A DNA stretch of 64,000 nt from positions 5,518,001 to 5,582,000 of the forward strand of contig CM071590.1 in assembly GCA_036429605.1 (NCBI GenBank), in the 5' to 3' direction. Each line of letters starts with the position of its first letter. The stretch's first letter is position 1. A program made the position numbers and the translations under genes. The stretch is from Cladobotryum mycophilum (Eukaryota; Ascomycota; Sordariomycetes; Hypocreales; Hypocreaceae). The notes under the pieces were generated by a model. It was not told the DNA's origin, did no database searches, and saw only the letters and a program-made list of their open reading frames with translations. Positions 23,478 to 34,495 of this stretch are shown here, one piece after another.

Positions 23478-24269
23478 CATGATCATCGCCAGATAATCAA
23501 CTCCTTTTTTCTTCTTTTTTCCTTTTTTCAGGGCTATCTAACAATCTCATTTGATTCTAGAGTCACTTTACATCTTGTAAGTGTCTTTTAAAAATTCATT
23601 GGAGTCGTGGTAAGTCGACAAGATCTCCAGGTCGTTTACTCGTTCTACCGGGGGAGAGAAATAGGAGGGGAAAAAACAGAAAGAAGAAAATGAAGGAGAA
23701 CAAGAAAAAAGCAAAGTGAGTAAGCAGTGCGTCGGATCTTCTGATTTTATCTCAATATTGTCGCCCTCCATTTCATGGCTCTCCAAGACTTTCAAGTCCC
23801 ATATATCTAGACTACCCTGTACAATGTGCCAGCATACATAGGTAAGTACAAGTAATAGACTTTGATTGTACCTGCCAAGCCCTATCCATGGTTGGTTGCA
23901 TATGGTTTCACCAATAAAATAATACCATATGGCCTGCCCTGACTTGCATGGATCCATAGATATTTATATCAAGGCTGCCTAGTGGAACATGATTGACATT
24001 CATAGGTACATCTTATTATTTGATCTATCAATGTGTTGTTGGCAGAACACTTTTCTTTTATTTACCTGCGTCGTTCCCTAAGTATTTCCCTAAATGTCTA
24101 AAACTCGCCTAGTATTCTCTAGTGTCGTCTTGAACGCTACCATGCTAACGCTCCTAGCTCAAACGACAAGATAATGAGGTCTCCAAATGATTTCATGCTT
24201 TTATCAAGGGAGAGAAAAAATATTGATGGATTGCAAGATAGAAAGAGAAAAAAGAAGAAAAAAGAAATG
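23478..24269. other. Spacer between two inverted tRNA-Thr genes
   Basis: About 790 bp containing T-rich termination-like tracts just after the first tRNA (TTTTTTCTTCTTTTTTCC near 23505-23525) and A-rich purine stretches. A 129-codon open frame on the minus strand (23957-23568) has no recognisable sequence and a low-complexity end; I do not call it. Confidence 0.5.
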
Positions 24270-24342
24270 TGCCTCTACACAGAATTGAACTATGGACCTT
24301 TGCATTACAAGTGCAACGCTCTAGCCACTGAGCTACAGAGGC
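24270..24342 (-). tRNA. tRNA-Thr (anticodon UGU), second copy
   Basis: Read on the minus strand, acceptor GCCTCTG pairs with TAGAGGC (last pair G-U), discriminator A. The D arm, anticodon arm (TTGCA-CTTGTAA-TGCAA) and most of the T arm are identical to the copy at 23405. The acceptor stems differ by changes that keep pairing, so both copies look functional. Confidence 0.92.
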
Positions 24343-24601
24343 GTTGAGAAAGCGGCGACCATAATAAGAATATCAAGGCCACCTGCGACCGATGCTGTGC
24401 CATCATGCTCATTTTGGAAAGAGCATCTGTGACTACTTGCATCCTATCACGATGAGATCTAGTTTTCTGATTAGAAATTGTCTTTTTTTTGAGCAAAAAA
24501 AACGCCGCCGATAATAATATTTTGATGCTTGATAAGACATCATGATGACTCCTCCCCGTGGAGCCTTGCAACCTACTCCCCATCATGCACCGCACACCTA
24601 C

Positions 24602-26112
24602 CTACACAACCCCCATCAGATGCTTCTCCAGCTGCACCCACGTCTTTGGCAAAAATCTCCCCATGATCCAATAATTCTCCGCATGGTCCCTCCCGAGCAC
24701 ATAGCAGGTATCTATGCCGCCATCGGGCTTGTCTAGCACTAGGTGAAAGTAATTCACCATGGTGCCCGGCGGGTTCGTCCTCGACTCTGCCGGCTCCCCC
24801 TGGCCTACCACGGCGGGGCTGAAATCCGTCGCCTGGATGAAGGCTGGCTTGAGGAGGTTGTTGAAGAACATGATTCGAGCGCCGGGCTCCCCGTACCAGA
24901 GGTTGGGCTTCCCCTTGACCCGGAACTCGTGGCGGAGCCTCTGCAGGAAGAGTGTGATTTGCGATTCGGTGGCCTGCTCGACGAGTTGCTGCCGGTTCGC
25001 CAGTGCGATGGCTCCCGCTGAGCTCGCCGCCGTCTCGGCTTGGATGAAGGAGTACGCGAGCAGCACGATGTTCTGGAGGTGGATCCCCTCCGGGTCGGGC
25101 TTCTGCAGCCACGGGATGCGGAACCTGCCGTTGAGGAGGTGGACGGCGGTGACTGGTCGTGGTGTGGCATTCGCCAGAGTCGCCGCTCGGATCGTCAAGG
25201 CCGTTATCAGATCCCCGTCACTGACAAACTCTCCATTGTTTTCTTCCCGGGCCTGGCTCTGGAGCGTCTTCAGGAGGCTCTTGGGGAGGCAGATGACTCG
25301 GGTTTCCCTCGGGGCGTCCCTGTACTTTCTCCATAGAAATCGTGACATCAGTTTGACCACCCCCAGGGCGCTTAGACGTCGCTTATCCAGGACCAACTTC
25401 TCCTTCGTCTCGGAGGTCCAGTTGTCCACCTTTGCCAGTACGTCTTCTCGCGCGCCAAGCACGGTGGGCACTTCGGCCTCCCGACCGGCGAGCACGAGGG
25501 ACCAACTTCTCAGCAAGTCTTGCTGGCCGACGGCGTCCATCATGGTGTGAGGCCACGCGAGCGAGACAAGCGTCGCATCACTGAAAGACGTGATGTGGAG
25601 CGATAGCTGGGGTAAACCCCGCTCAATCATTTCCCCGATCGTCTTGGGGAAATCGGGCCGCGCTGCGAAGCACGTAAAGTCGTGAGTGTTGGGGATAGGC
25701 TGAATCGACAGACCATTCGTCGGCTTTGGGAGTCGACGCGCCACCTCATTGTCCTCGATTTTCGATTCGGGCAGCTTGACATGAGTAAACGTTATGGCGG
25801 GCTGCTCAGGCGCGAATTTCTTCGGCACATGAATCGTCATTTTACCATTGTCCTAACATGGTGTGAGCCCCCTTATTTATGTGGGAAACTGAAGCGTTGT
25901 GAATAGGTGTGGTGTACCTTGAACCTTAGCCTGCCACCAAGCTTCCTCCAGTCTCCGATTTCCAATAGTTTTGATAGAGATTCGTGGAGCTTATCGGCAT
26001 CGAGAACGTCGTTGAATCTCATGATCCATGCGGGAAAGGAGTGATTGCCCGCGACATCGTCCAGGAGGTGCAGGGGATAAATGTCTGATGCATTTTCTTC
26101 GAATTGGGTCAT
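24602..26112 (-). CDS. BAHD-like acyl-CoA-dependent acyltransferase (trichothecene 3-O-acetyltransferase-like)
   Basis: Two exons (26112-25918 and 25852-24602; 65-bp intron) give 481 residues. The start MTQFEENASDIYPLHLLDD and the H-x-x-x-D active-site motif HTMMD at residues 167-171 within SLAWPHTMMDAVGQ mark the transferase (BAHD/condensation-like) fold. The catalytic His should deprotonate a hydroxyl or amine acceptor for attack on acyl-CoA. A canonical DFGWG motif near the C-terminus is not seen; TDFSPAVVG sits roughly there. Such enzymes decorate secondary metabolites or phenolics, but no synthase, P450 or transporter gene is in view, so the substrate cannot be named. It stands alone beside tRNA-Thr, a setting often seen for accessory genes (inference). 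Confidence 0.82.
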
Positions 26113-26945
26113 TTCGAGCCGCTTTGTTTCGTCTTGTCTTCTCCAACTTATTCCCAGAATGCTGGGCGAAGGAAAACGAAAAGAAAGAAAGAAAGAAGGA
26201 AAAATGCTGCAAACTTTCTTTGTATTGGCAGAAATGGCCATGCAATTCAAGGTCCAGCGGATTGTGATATAACCCGGTACATATATTAATGAGTATGCAG
26301 TGCTACTCTGGGCCGTGAACACCTCCCTTTTGGGGAATTCGGTGCATTTCTTTGTTACCATGCTTGGATACCCAACGACGGCCACTGTCGGTCCGGGAAC
26401 TGCCTCTCTCATTTCAATGGAGCCCAGGAACTATTTGACCGGAACGCACATCCCACTCTCGGCTTCTCCTACCCTTTCATAGGCTACGTCGGGGCGGACT
26501 GATAACCGTCGATCTGTGGCTTGAGACCGTTTGTATTGGTGGGCTGCTTAGCATGCGTTTGCTGTCTTGGATCTCTGTACTAACAGCGTTTCAGGATGAT
26601 GATGCGCATAATCGCATTAACGAACTAGCACTCTGAACGTTAAAGAACAAATCGTAAGACAATGGCTTCCTCGAACAATGGCCGTTCCTCCCCTTTGTTT
26701 TCCTGGGTGCGAATTAAAAATAGTATGGACCGGAATGACAGACATGCCATCAATTGGAGGACATATGCAGCATCATTCCATGTCTATTGGTAGGTGCAAA
26801 ACAGCCACATGTCTCAGTCATTTCTGGGCCTATTCCGTCTTTACGTTTATTCCTCTTATTTACTTCTAGGTTAGGTAGGTAGTTGGACAAGTAAGTGGCT
26901 ATCGTCTGTTATAGCGCACAAACCATGTATATTACATCATACATA
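26113..26945. other. Intergenic region upstream of acyltransferase
   Basis: Promoter side of the acyltransferase. Purine-rich AAAGAAAG tract near 26180-26205. No gene seen. Confidence 0.45.
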
Positions 26946-27154
26946 CCGTAAACACTCGACAAGTTGGACCACCTTAGTCTGCGTTAAGGTATGTTAACGT
27001 CCGTTGAGGTGCTTTTGTTTTCATCTACCCCCCTGATTAGTCATTCAAATAAGGGTCTTTTCATTTGAATCAAATTGATGATTAAGTAAAAACTTATACC
27101 GGAATCCGCGGGCTTTATGCGGATCAAGGTGGCCAATTTGTCGAGTGTTTACGG
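26946..27154. mobile_element. MITE (non-autonomous element) with about 40-bp terminal inverted repeats
   Basis: The left end begins CCGTAAACACTCGACAA and the right end is its inverse TTGTCGAGTGTTTACGG. The match extends inward with few differences through the GGACCACCTTAGTCTGCG / CGGATCAAGGTGGCC zones. Both ends are flanked by TA (26944-26945 and 27155-27156), the target duplication of Tc1/mariner/pogo elements. The element is 209 bp with no coding capacity, so it would need transposase supplied elsewhere. Its ends do not resemble those of the pogo elements at 52.8-56.5 kb. Confidence 0.82.
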
Positions 27155-27156
27155 TA

Positions 27157-30100
27157 CTTGGGATCGACATCTGATGGTGGAAAACCTCCCGTACGGATGG
27201 ATGGATATTTTTCAACCTACCTTACTTGCTGGGTAACCAAACGGGACATGCACAGGCAGCACGGGAAGGTAAAGCGAGGAGCCTGCATTCGAATAGAGAT
27301 AGAACGGAAACCACAAAATATTTAGAGGCACATGTTCCTCCAAGCACTACATATTTCAGTTCCATAAAATAAAATGGGGTCGTCTCAAGAGGTTGTGCAA
27401 AGGTTCGAGGTAGAATGCAGCATTCGCTCAATACTATGGCAATATCAAACTCTCACAACCCAGACCCAACTCCCTAGAGAGCCTAAAGTCGGGAATATGA
27501 AGTGTTCTAGCCTGTAGAGTACGAACCAAGTATTGTGACAACATGGGGATTGCTGGATGTGTGTTTCTATAAACAGATCGAGTTTGGCGGGGGAGATGAT
27601 CATCAGAAGGTAATGAAGACATCCGTCGACAGCCAAAAGGTTAATCCTCAAAGTTTCAGGAATCGCTTGAGAATCAGCCTTTTCTGCAGTTGGTTGGCTG
27701 GGTGTCTGCTAAAGAGCAGCTGTATTCAACCAAAGTCGTGTCAGAAGGTGCGGGTATAGAAAGAAGAGTGATGGAACCTAGATCAGCGGTATAGCTGGTG
27801 GCACACTAGGGAGTCATCGCATACTAGCAACCAGAAATGTTTTTAATCTCCGAGCCTCCTCTAACAAACAGGGCTTCCCTGGGCTATATATACAGTCGAT
27901 ATATCGTGTGGCTTCGCTATATGATGTAGGGCTATTTCATCATCTGACAAGTCGAGCCTGGCTCGACCATGGAACAATAATTTAGACCGCCCTGACTGTT
28001 GATCGCCCGTCATACACCCCTTAGAATCGCCCCTAGGGGGCAAAAGATGATAGGCAACCATAAGTTGAACGTTACTGTTGGCATAAACTTGACTTAAACG
28101 TTGCTAAAGATGCCTAGGCAGCGGCAATAAAGCGGGAAAATTGATACCGTACCCGACTGATTAACGCATGAATGGACCGATATGCGAAATTGACTGAGGG
28201 TGGCGACGACCCTGTATCATCTTCGGCTCGCACGAGCTCACCGAAAAGGCATTAACGAATATATCACGCCACCAATATATTTCCAATAGCATTATAGTTG
28301 TGCACATTAGGCTCGCAAGGTGGGTTTAAAAAAAGCATTCTAAAAATGCATTCGTGGGTCGCTTTTTCTGCCCCCCTTTTACATGGCTCCTTCATCGTGA
28401 TATATGCATGCCACTCCGCTGGCTTTTCGCTTCTGCTTGTTGCTCAAATGGGTCTAATGGAGTGGTCTCACAAAAACGGGAGATGCATCAATCATGTGAT
28501 AACAACACATATTCATATGTTCAATAAAATAAGGAAAAAGGGTGAGCGGTCAGCGCATAGTCGTCCCACATCTACCTCTCAGTCTCATCTGCATAACCGT
28601 TTATTGGCTGTGATTTCTTTGGGAATGGGAACCACCTATATCCAGCCATAATAGGACTTTTTATTTTTATTTTTATTTATTTTAATTCTTTCAGGTTCTA
28701 TGAAGCATATTTCTTCGGGCCGCCATAAGCCCAACTTGCGACTGGCAGTCCAATAACTCCAGGCCGGTTATGCCGTCCCCGGGCCGAGCCCGACAACAGG
28801 CCCGCCTGTCTCTGCATGCATATCAACACGTAATTAAGCCACGTTGATCCGTATAGTCACCGAAACCTCACCGCTTTCGTGCTATAACAATTATCGTATA
28901 ACAAAGCACCTTCATCCCAGACGTGGGGCTTGCTAATGGGTCCGGGAAGGTAGTGATGATGCAAGCCTGGAGATATATAAAGCCAGAATCATGCATGTCC
29001 CAAGTCAGCAATGTAGCGTTGCTGTTGCTCCGTAGGATGCATATCTTAATTCGAACACTTGTTTGAGTGACTCCTAGCTGCGCTTAAACGGCCCACGCGG
29101 TACTACCCAAGACCCTTTATTCATGTTGCGGCAACTGTGAAGGTAACACTGCGATAGCCACGTCTCTGTTTGTGTGTCGTGCTGACCAAATAAGGCAGAC
29201 TCTTATGCACATTTCGGTATCGTAGTTAGAATAGGTGCTACTTATTAGTCAGCTGTTGCATAGACTGGCATGAAGTAATTCTGTAAACTCAAGGTAGTCA
29301 GTCATACATGAATACCTGCGAGGCTGCATAGCTGAGATTGCTCTATCAGAGAGGCGATACATGGCTAAGCTCATTAGTTGATGGACCAGGATATCAAACA
29401 AAAATCGCATGCCTCCAGTCTAGAGTAATATTGCTGCTCACGTATCACCTCCAAAAGATGGCTTGAAAATGCAATGTTGAGTTACCCTACATCCGTGATG
29501 CTTGGGCGCCAATCTTGTCTCGTGCTAGCAAAATTCAAGGCGTCGTCACCATTCCAGCCACTAAGGTTTGACCATGTGAAACATGAGTTTAGTAGAACCT
29601 GCTCGCCTCGTTAGGGTTCTGGGGAGCCAAGCAAGGCATCGTCCGGTGGTGAAGCATCTATCCTCTTTCAGGCGTCCAGCTGAAGGAAGGCTAGATCAAG
29701 ATGATGTCAGGGTAGGGCTTGATACCCGAGTCTGTAGATGTCCGTGATCCTTTACAATGCAAAGGAATGCCCAGGACCAGGATTAGAGATTCTCGCGTCT
29801 CACCCAAAACAACCCGCTTGTTAAGACGCATTTTGGGAGCCGACGTCGGTCGTGTCACGATATCATAGGTACGTAATATATACCTTGGGGGGTTTTCTTT
29901 TTTGGTGATTATGAATCGTGGCTCAATCATCGCAGATTTGACGCATCGCTCCATGAATTCTGCTGAAACAGAAGACGTAATGGTCAGCGAGGACAATCGC
30001 ATGTAATCCTACACGATGGCTCTCCTTGGCTCTTGGAAGTCTTCATGGTTTGTTTGCCTTGGTCCTTGGTAGAGCTGGTACCCGATGTCGTACTCGGAAG

Positions 30101-32069
30101 TGGATTTTCCCGGAGCGGACGATTGCCTTTAAAAATATCGGAAGAAGTTTTCCCACCATCATCATCATCATCATCAATACAACAGGCTGCGGGTCGAGTA
30201 GGCTTCGGCCAAGGCTGTCGAAGTGACTCAGTTCGCTCATCTGCCTCTGGTCGTATGCAGGCTCACTGCGCCATGCCTCCATCATAAACTCTGTTCAACT
30301 TGGACTTGCCGATGAGCGTTGTCGAAGAGCACTGCCAGTGCAGCGATACCTATTGCGTGCAAATGAGCGATTTCGAGACGCGAATCCGAGTCTGGTTTGC
30401 AGTCGCGACTCGAGGCGTCTACGCCAGCATCACGGCCCAACAACAGTTCTCGAATGACCCGGCGGAATTGACTGACACCGAGTTCTTGGCCTTGCGCTCC
30501 TGATTCCTTGTATACGGCGACCCCCGCCGGGTCTGATGTCCGTGAATCCTCGGGAAGGAATCGCAGTCTAATCCCATGACTAGAATGCTCGTAACCGCGA
30601 CCTGGAAGCTTAAGCACTGACTTTTCTTCCCGGGTGCCGTGATTGATTAGCCTTGGGCCCTTTGAAGGATGCAGATTGAGTTCCATTTGTACAACAGGAA
30701 AGCTGAAAGCGATGACTATGGTACCCGAGGCATGAATGACTTGGAGTTGGAGTCTGTGACATGTTGACAGTTGATCTCCATCGCGAGGTATGACAAAGTC
30801 TAGCTCTAGCACGGACGAGCGCCGTAATATGTAAGAGGCAACTGGTACTCAATCCTGATGAGAGTAAGTCTAGGAGATGGAAGAAAATGAAGGGAAGTAA
30901 AAAAAGGGGGGCGGGCAAACCATCCTACCGTGTCAGAGCCGCAAGTAGGCGAATGGCCGCGGCATGAATAGGGCATTGATGGATGCAAGACAAACCTATA
31001 AGTGTGGAGTATTAGTCATACGTGTAGAGGATTGGGTTGAACGATTGTCTATTATAGTAACCAGCAGACCCGGTCGTCTGTTAATGTGATCAGTAATAAT
31101 TGTGAATGTAGGCAATTTGTGGCATACGCCTGAAAAGATAGGTCATGCTGTTTTTACTTGAACCTATGCCTCATTTAGTTATTTATGCACTAATTAGGAC
31201 TAAACCTTGTTCTTTTTTCTTTTTCCTTTTAGCTACTTGCCGATATATATAAATCATAAACGCTTCTTGACTTTGAAGAGAGGAATTGTTTCTGCCAGAA
31301 GAGTTCAATACTGCCTATCTACCTACCTAGGCACTTGCCATCACACACAGGGTCTAACGCCAAGTACATCGTTCTTGTCGCAGGCAAAGGTTAGCATAGT
31401 GCTATGGATATTATTTACACCATCATCTCACCCATTTTTTGCTCACGTTGAATACTGAAATTAGGACAGAGCATACAGAAGAAATCCAAAAAGTTGTGGT
31501 GGATTTGAATCGAACCTGCGGGGATGCGGCTCACTTGAGGCTCAAAAAACGAGGCAACTGGTCCGCGCACGACGAAAAATACATTTTTCAGGGTACATTG
31601 ATCCCCGGCAACCACTGTGGGTGATTGGCTAACTATTAGGTTCCAGCGGCTACCCTCTTTAACGAATCCCGTAAGTTAGCCTCGTTGCGAACCAGATGCT
31701 CTCCATTGCTGCTTCCAGCCTATAAAACAGCTAGTCGGCAATCAAGTTATACCGCTCCTCGTCTTCGACCCCCAGTATAACTTTTAAAAGATGATTACTG
31801 ATAGAATGGGGCAATCAGGTCCCTGAATATTGACTATTCGTTATTTTACATGTCCGCCTGGTTTCGATCATTGGCCACCAATGCGACATCTCGAAGCCAC
31901 GCACCATCTTGGTATTCCGAATTGTTCGACATTATTGCTGATTCAGCCGTATGAACAGCATTTGGCCCAAGGTGTCTGACTTCCCTGCACGCACCAACCT
32001 ATTGCCCCTCTCCCATTCGTCCCGCGGCTCTGCTGGTTGTCGTTATTGTCACCACATGCAACCGCCAAC
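27157..32069. other. Gene-poor region
   Basis: Nearly 5 kb without a convincing gene. There is a short (ATC)n run near 30158-30176. The longest open frame (176 codons, minus, 30812-30282) shows no recognisable motif and overlaps a plus-strand frame of similar quality, so neither is called. A B-box-like GGTTCGATTC on the minus strand near 31507-31516 is discussed under rejected items. Confidence 0.5.
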
Positions 32070-34495
32070 ATGGCCACAGCAGATAAACCCGGCATCGACA
32101 AAATCTGGGTCGACTACCTGCGGAATTCATCAAGGCGGCTGAAATGTCCTCTATGTGATGCCGACATTCAGCCGCCTAACCTTAAAGCCTTCACAAACCA
32201 CACTCGAAAAACACCGGATACTCATCCAGCTCTTCAGCTTGAGAGCGATATCCTGCAGGCTTTTGACACGATAAAGCAAAATGCAAAGCTCATGTAAGCA
32301 GCTTTCTGGACCCATTAGCTGTCTTGTGTTTGTTACATTCAATTGACCATGGACCATCAGGAACCCGACATCCAATCCCCCCACCGACAACGCCCGTTCA
32401 AAGTCGAATAGAAAACGACCTGTGCCTGTCGCATTGGAAGGTCAGGATGATGACTGCGGCCCTACTCAGAGGGAGATGACACCGGAACCGGAAGAGGATG
32501 AAGACCATGGCAACAGAAAACGTCGCTCTCCAACTTCATCTGTTGCTCAGCCGCGCACCCCACACGCACGTTCATCCACACCAAGCCGCGGTCGCGAGAA
32601 GCAAACGAAGAACACTACAGATTTTGGCCGGGGCTCGACGGGTGGAGGCAATCGTCAACTATGGACTCCAGATGATGGCCAGTTACCGAAAACACCACAA
32701 GCCAAGGCGCCACAAGTTGGTGCGAAGCGCTCCTCTCACATGAAGCAGGGTAGACCACAACACCCAATGCAAGGTCCTGTCGAATCTGACCTGCCAGAGG
32801 ATCCTTCAGTGATGCAAATGATTCGGCAGCCAGACACAAGACCAATATCACAGGAACAGCTTGTCGCCGAGGTCAAGGGCATTTATGCTGGTCTCGTCAT
32901 GGTAGAAAACAAGTGCATTGAGGTAGACAATGCGCAATCCTCCAACAAGGACTCTCTGCGACAATTGAGTAATGAGCAGTGGCAGGCTCTTATTGCACTG
33001 CACAGAACGCTTTTGCATGAGCATCACGATTTTTTCTTGGCGAGTCAGCACCCTTCAGCGAGCCCTGCTCTCCGACGTCTTGCATCCAAGTACGCCATGC
33101 CCGCTCGCATGTGGCGACATGGCATCCATTCGTTTTTAGAGCTTCTTCGACATAAATTACCCCACTCTCTTGAACCCATGCTCACCTTTATTTACATCGC
33201 TTATAGTATGATGGCTTTGTTGTATGAAACGGTGCCTGCTTTTGAAGACACTTGGATAGAATGCCTTGGTGATTTGGGCAGATATCGCATGGCCATCGAA
33301 GATGACGATATTAGGGATCGGGAAATATGGACTGCCGTATCTCGTTACTGGTACAGCAAAGCGTCGGATAAATCGCCCACCACAGGTCGGCTGTACCATC
33401 ATCTGGCGATTCTAGCTCGTCCGAATGCCTTACAACAAGTCTATTATTACACAAAATCACTCTGCGTCCCCACGCCCTTCTTAAGCGCGCGGGAGAGCGT
33501 TATGACATTGTTTGATCCGGTGTTGAGCTCATCATCGCCGCGGCTGGAGCCCATTGATGCTGCGTTCGTTCGTATTCATGCAATTTTCTTTTCGGGTAAG
33601 AGTAAAGATCAGCTAGACTCTTCTTTAAGTCAATTTTATACTTTGCTGGATGGCCAGATTGCCAGAACAACAAAAGGCTGGCTTGAGTCGGGGTGAGTAA
33701 CCTTGCAACATGCAACGGTGCTGGGATTTTCACTAACTGTTGGACAGTTATTTCATTGGTATTTCTATTGCCTGCTCATTACTGGGTTATGGTGATGAGT
33801 TTAATGTTTTAAAATGCGCCATATCCTCCAAGCGGGATGAATCTGAAGCCGCACCTCCAGGAGGCATCGTCTCAGGAGCGACCCCTAATGAAACCTTTGA
33901 ACAAACACTTGTTTTTGCTATCCGCACCTACGAGATTATTACTCGCAGATGGGGAGACATGAATATCCTTTCCTATCTTCACACAACACTGGTTTTCCTA
34001 CATCATATGACAAAGTTCCCGACTGCCATGTCGCACATTGAGACCAAGTTCCCCTGGAAGCTCACTGCCTTGATGCTGAACTACCTGAAGCAATCTTGCA
34101 AGGTGGAGGTGCGAATGGAGAGCGAGAAGTTTCCTGGAGCACTGAAGAACGAGCTTCCAAGGCCCCTGCCGGAGGATTATGCGTTAAGGGGTCTTGTCTA
34201 TACCGGGGAATACTTTCCTGCCGACTGGTTCTCTAATGACAAGGTAGACGATGATGAGAAGTATTTTGAGCTGGCTTCAATGATACATGAGCGCAAGGAA
34301 AGAATACTGTGGCTTGGGCGGAGAATTGCAAGTATGGACAAGTGGTTGAAGTGGGATGAGCAAGTTTGCGAGTTTTCGGCTGCCGAGGCATATGACATTG
34401 ACTTGGATGATACCCCAGAGATGGATAGCAACATGAGCAGGGATGAAGAAGGAGACACTATGGTCACAGATACAATGTCGCAACTGACATGGTAA
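32070..34495 (+). CDS. Est1/Smg7-type DNA/RNA-binding domain protein
   Basis: Three exons (32070-32293, 32361-33692, 33748-34495) give 767 residues without a break. The N-terminus has a possible small zinc-binding element (CPLCDADIQPP with following His residues), then a long polar, Pro/Ser/Arg-rich linker. The conserved helical part begins near LVAEVKGIYAGLVMVENKCIE and continues with ALIALHRTLLHEHHDFFLAS, SKYAMPARMWRHGIHSFLEL, CLGDLGRYRMAI and SPTTGRLYHHLAILARPNA. The last motif is the signature of Est1/SMG5-7 14-3-3-like/TPR proteins. Relatives act in telomerase recruitment or nonsense-mediated decay; many filamentous fungi carry several expanded members of unknown role, and I cannot assign which. 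The start is the first ATG in frame. Confidence 0.85.

Noticed and set aside
24759..25550. 263-codon plus-strand frame
   Set aside because: Antisense shadow of the acyltransferase, which has the HxxxD motif and family sequence.
30282..30812. 176-codon minus-strand frame
   Set aside because: No recognisable motif, overlapping plus-strand frames of similar length, and no supporting splice structure.
31490..31575. tRNA-like sequence on the minus strand with B-box GGTTCGATTC
   Set aside because: The T stem does not pair, no anticodon stem forms, and the acceptor ends do not match. At most a worn tRNA-derived fragment.
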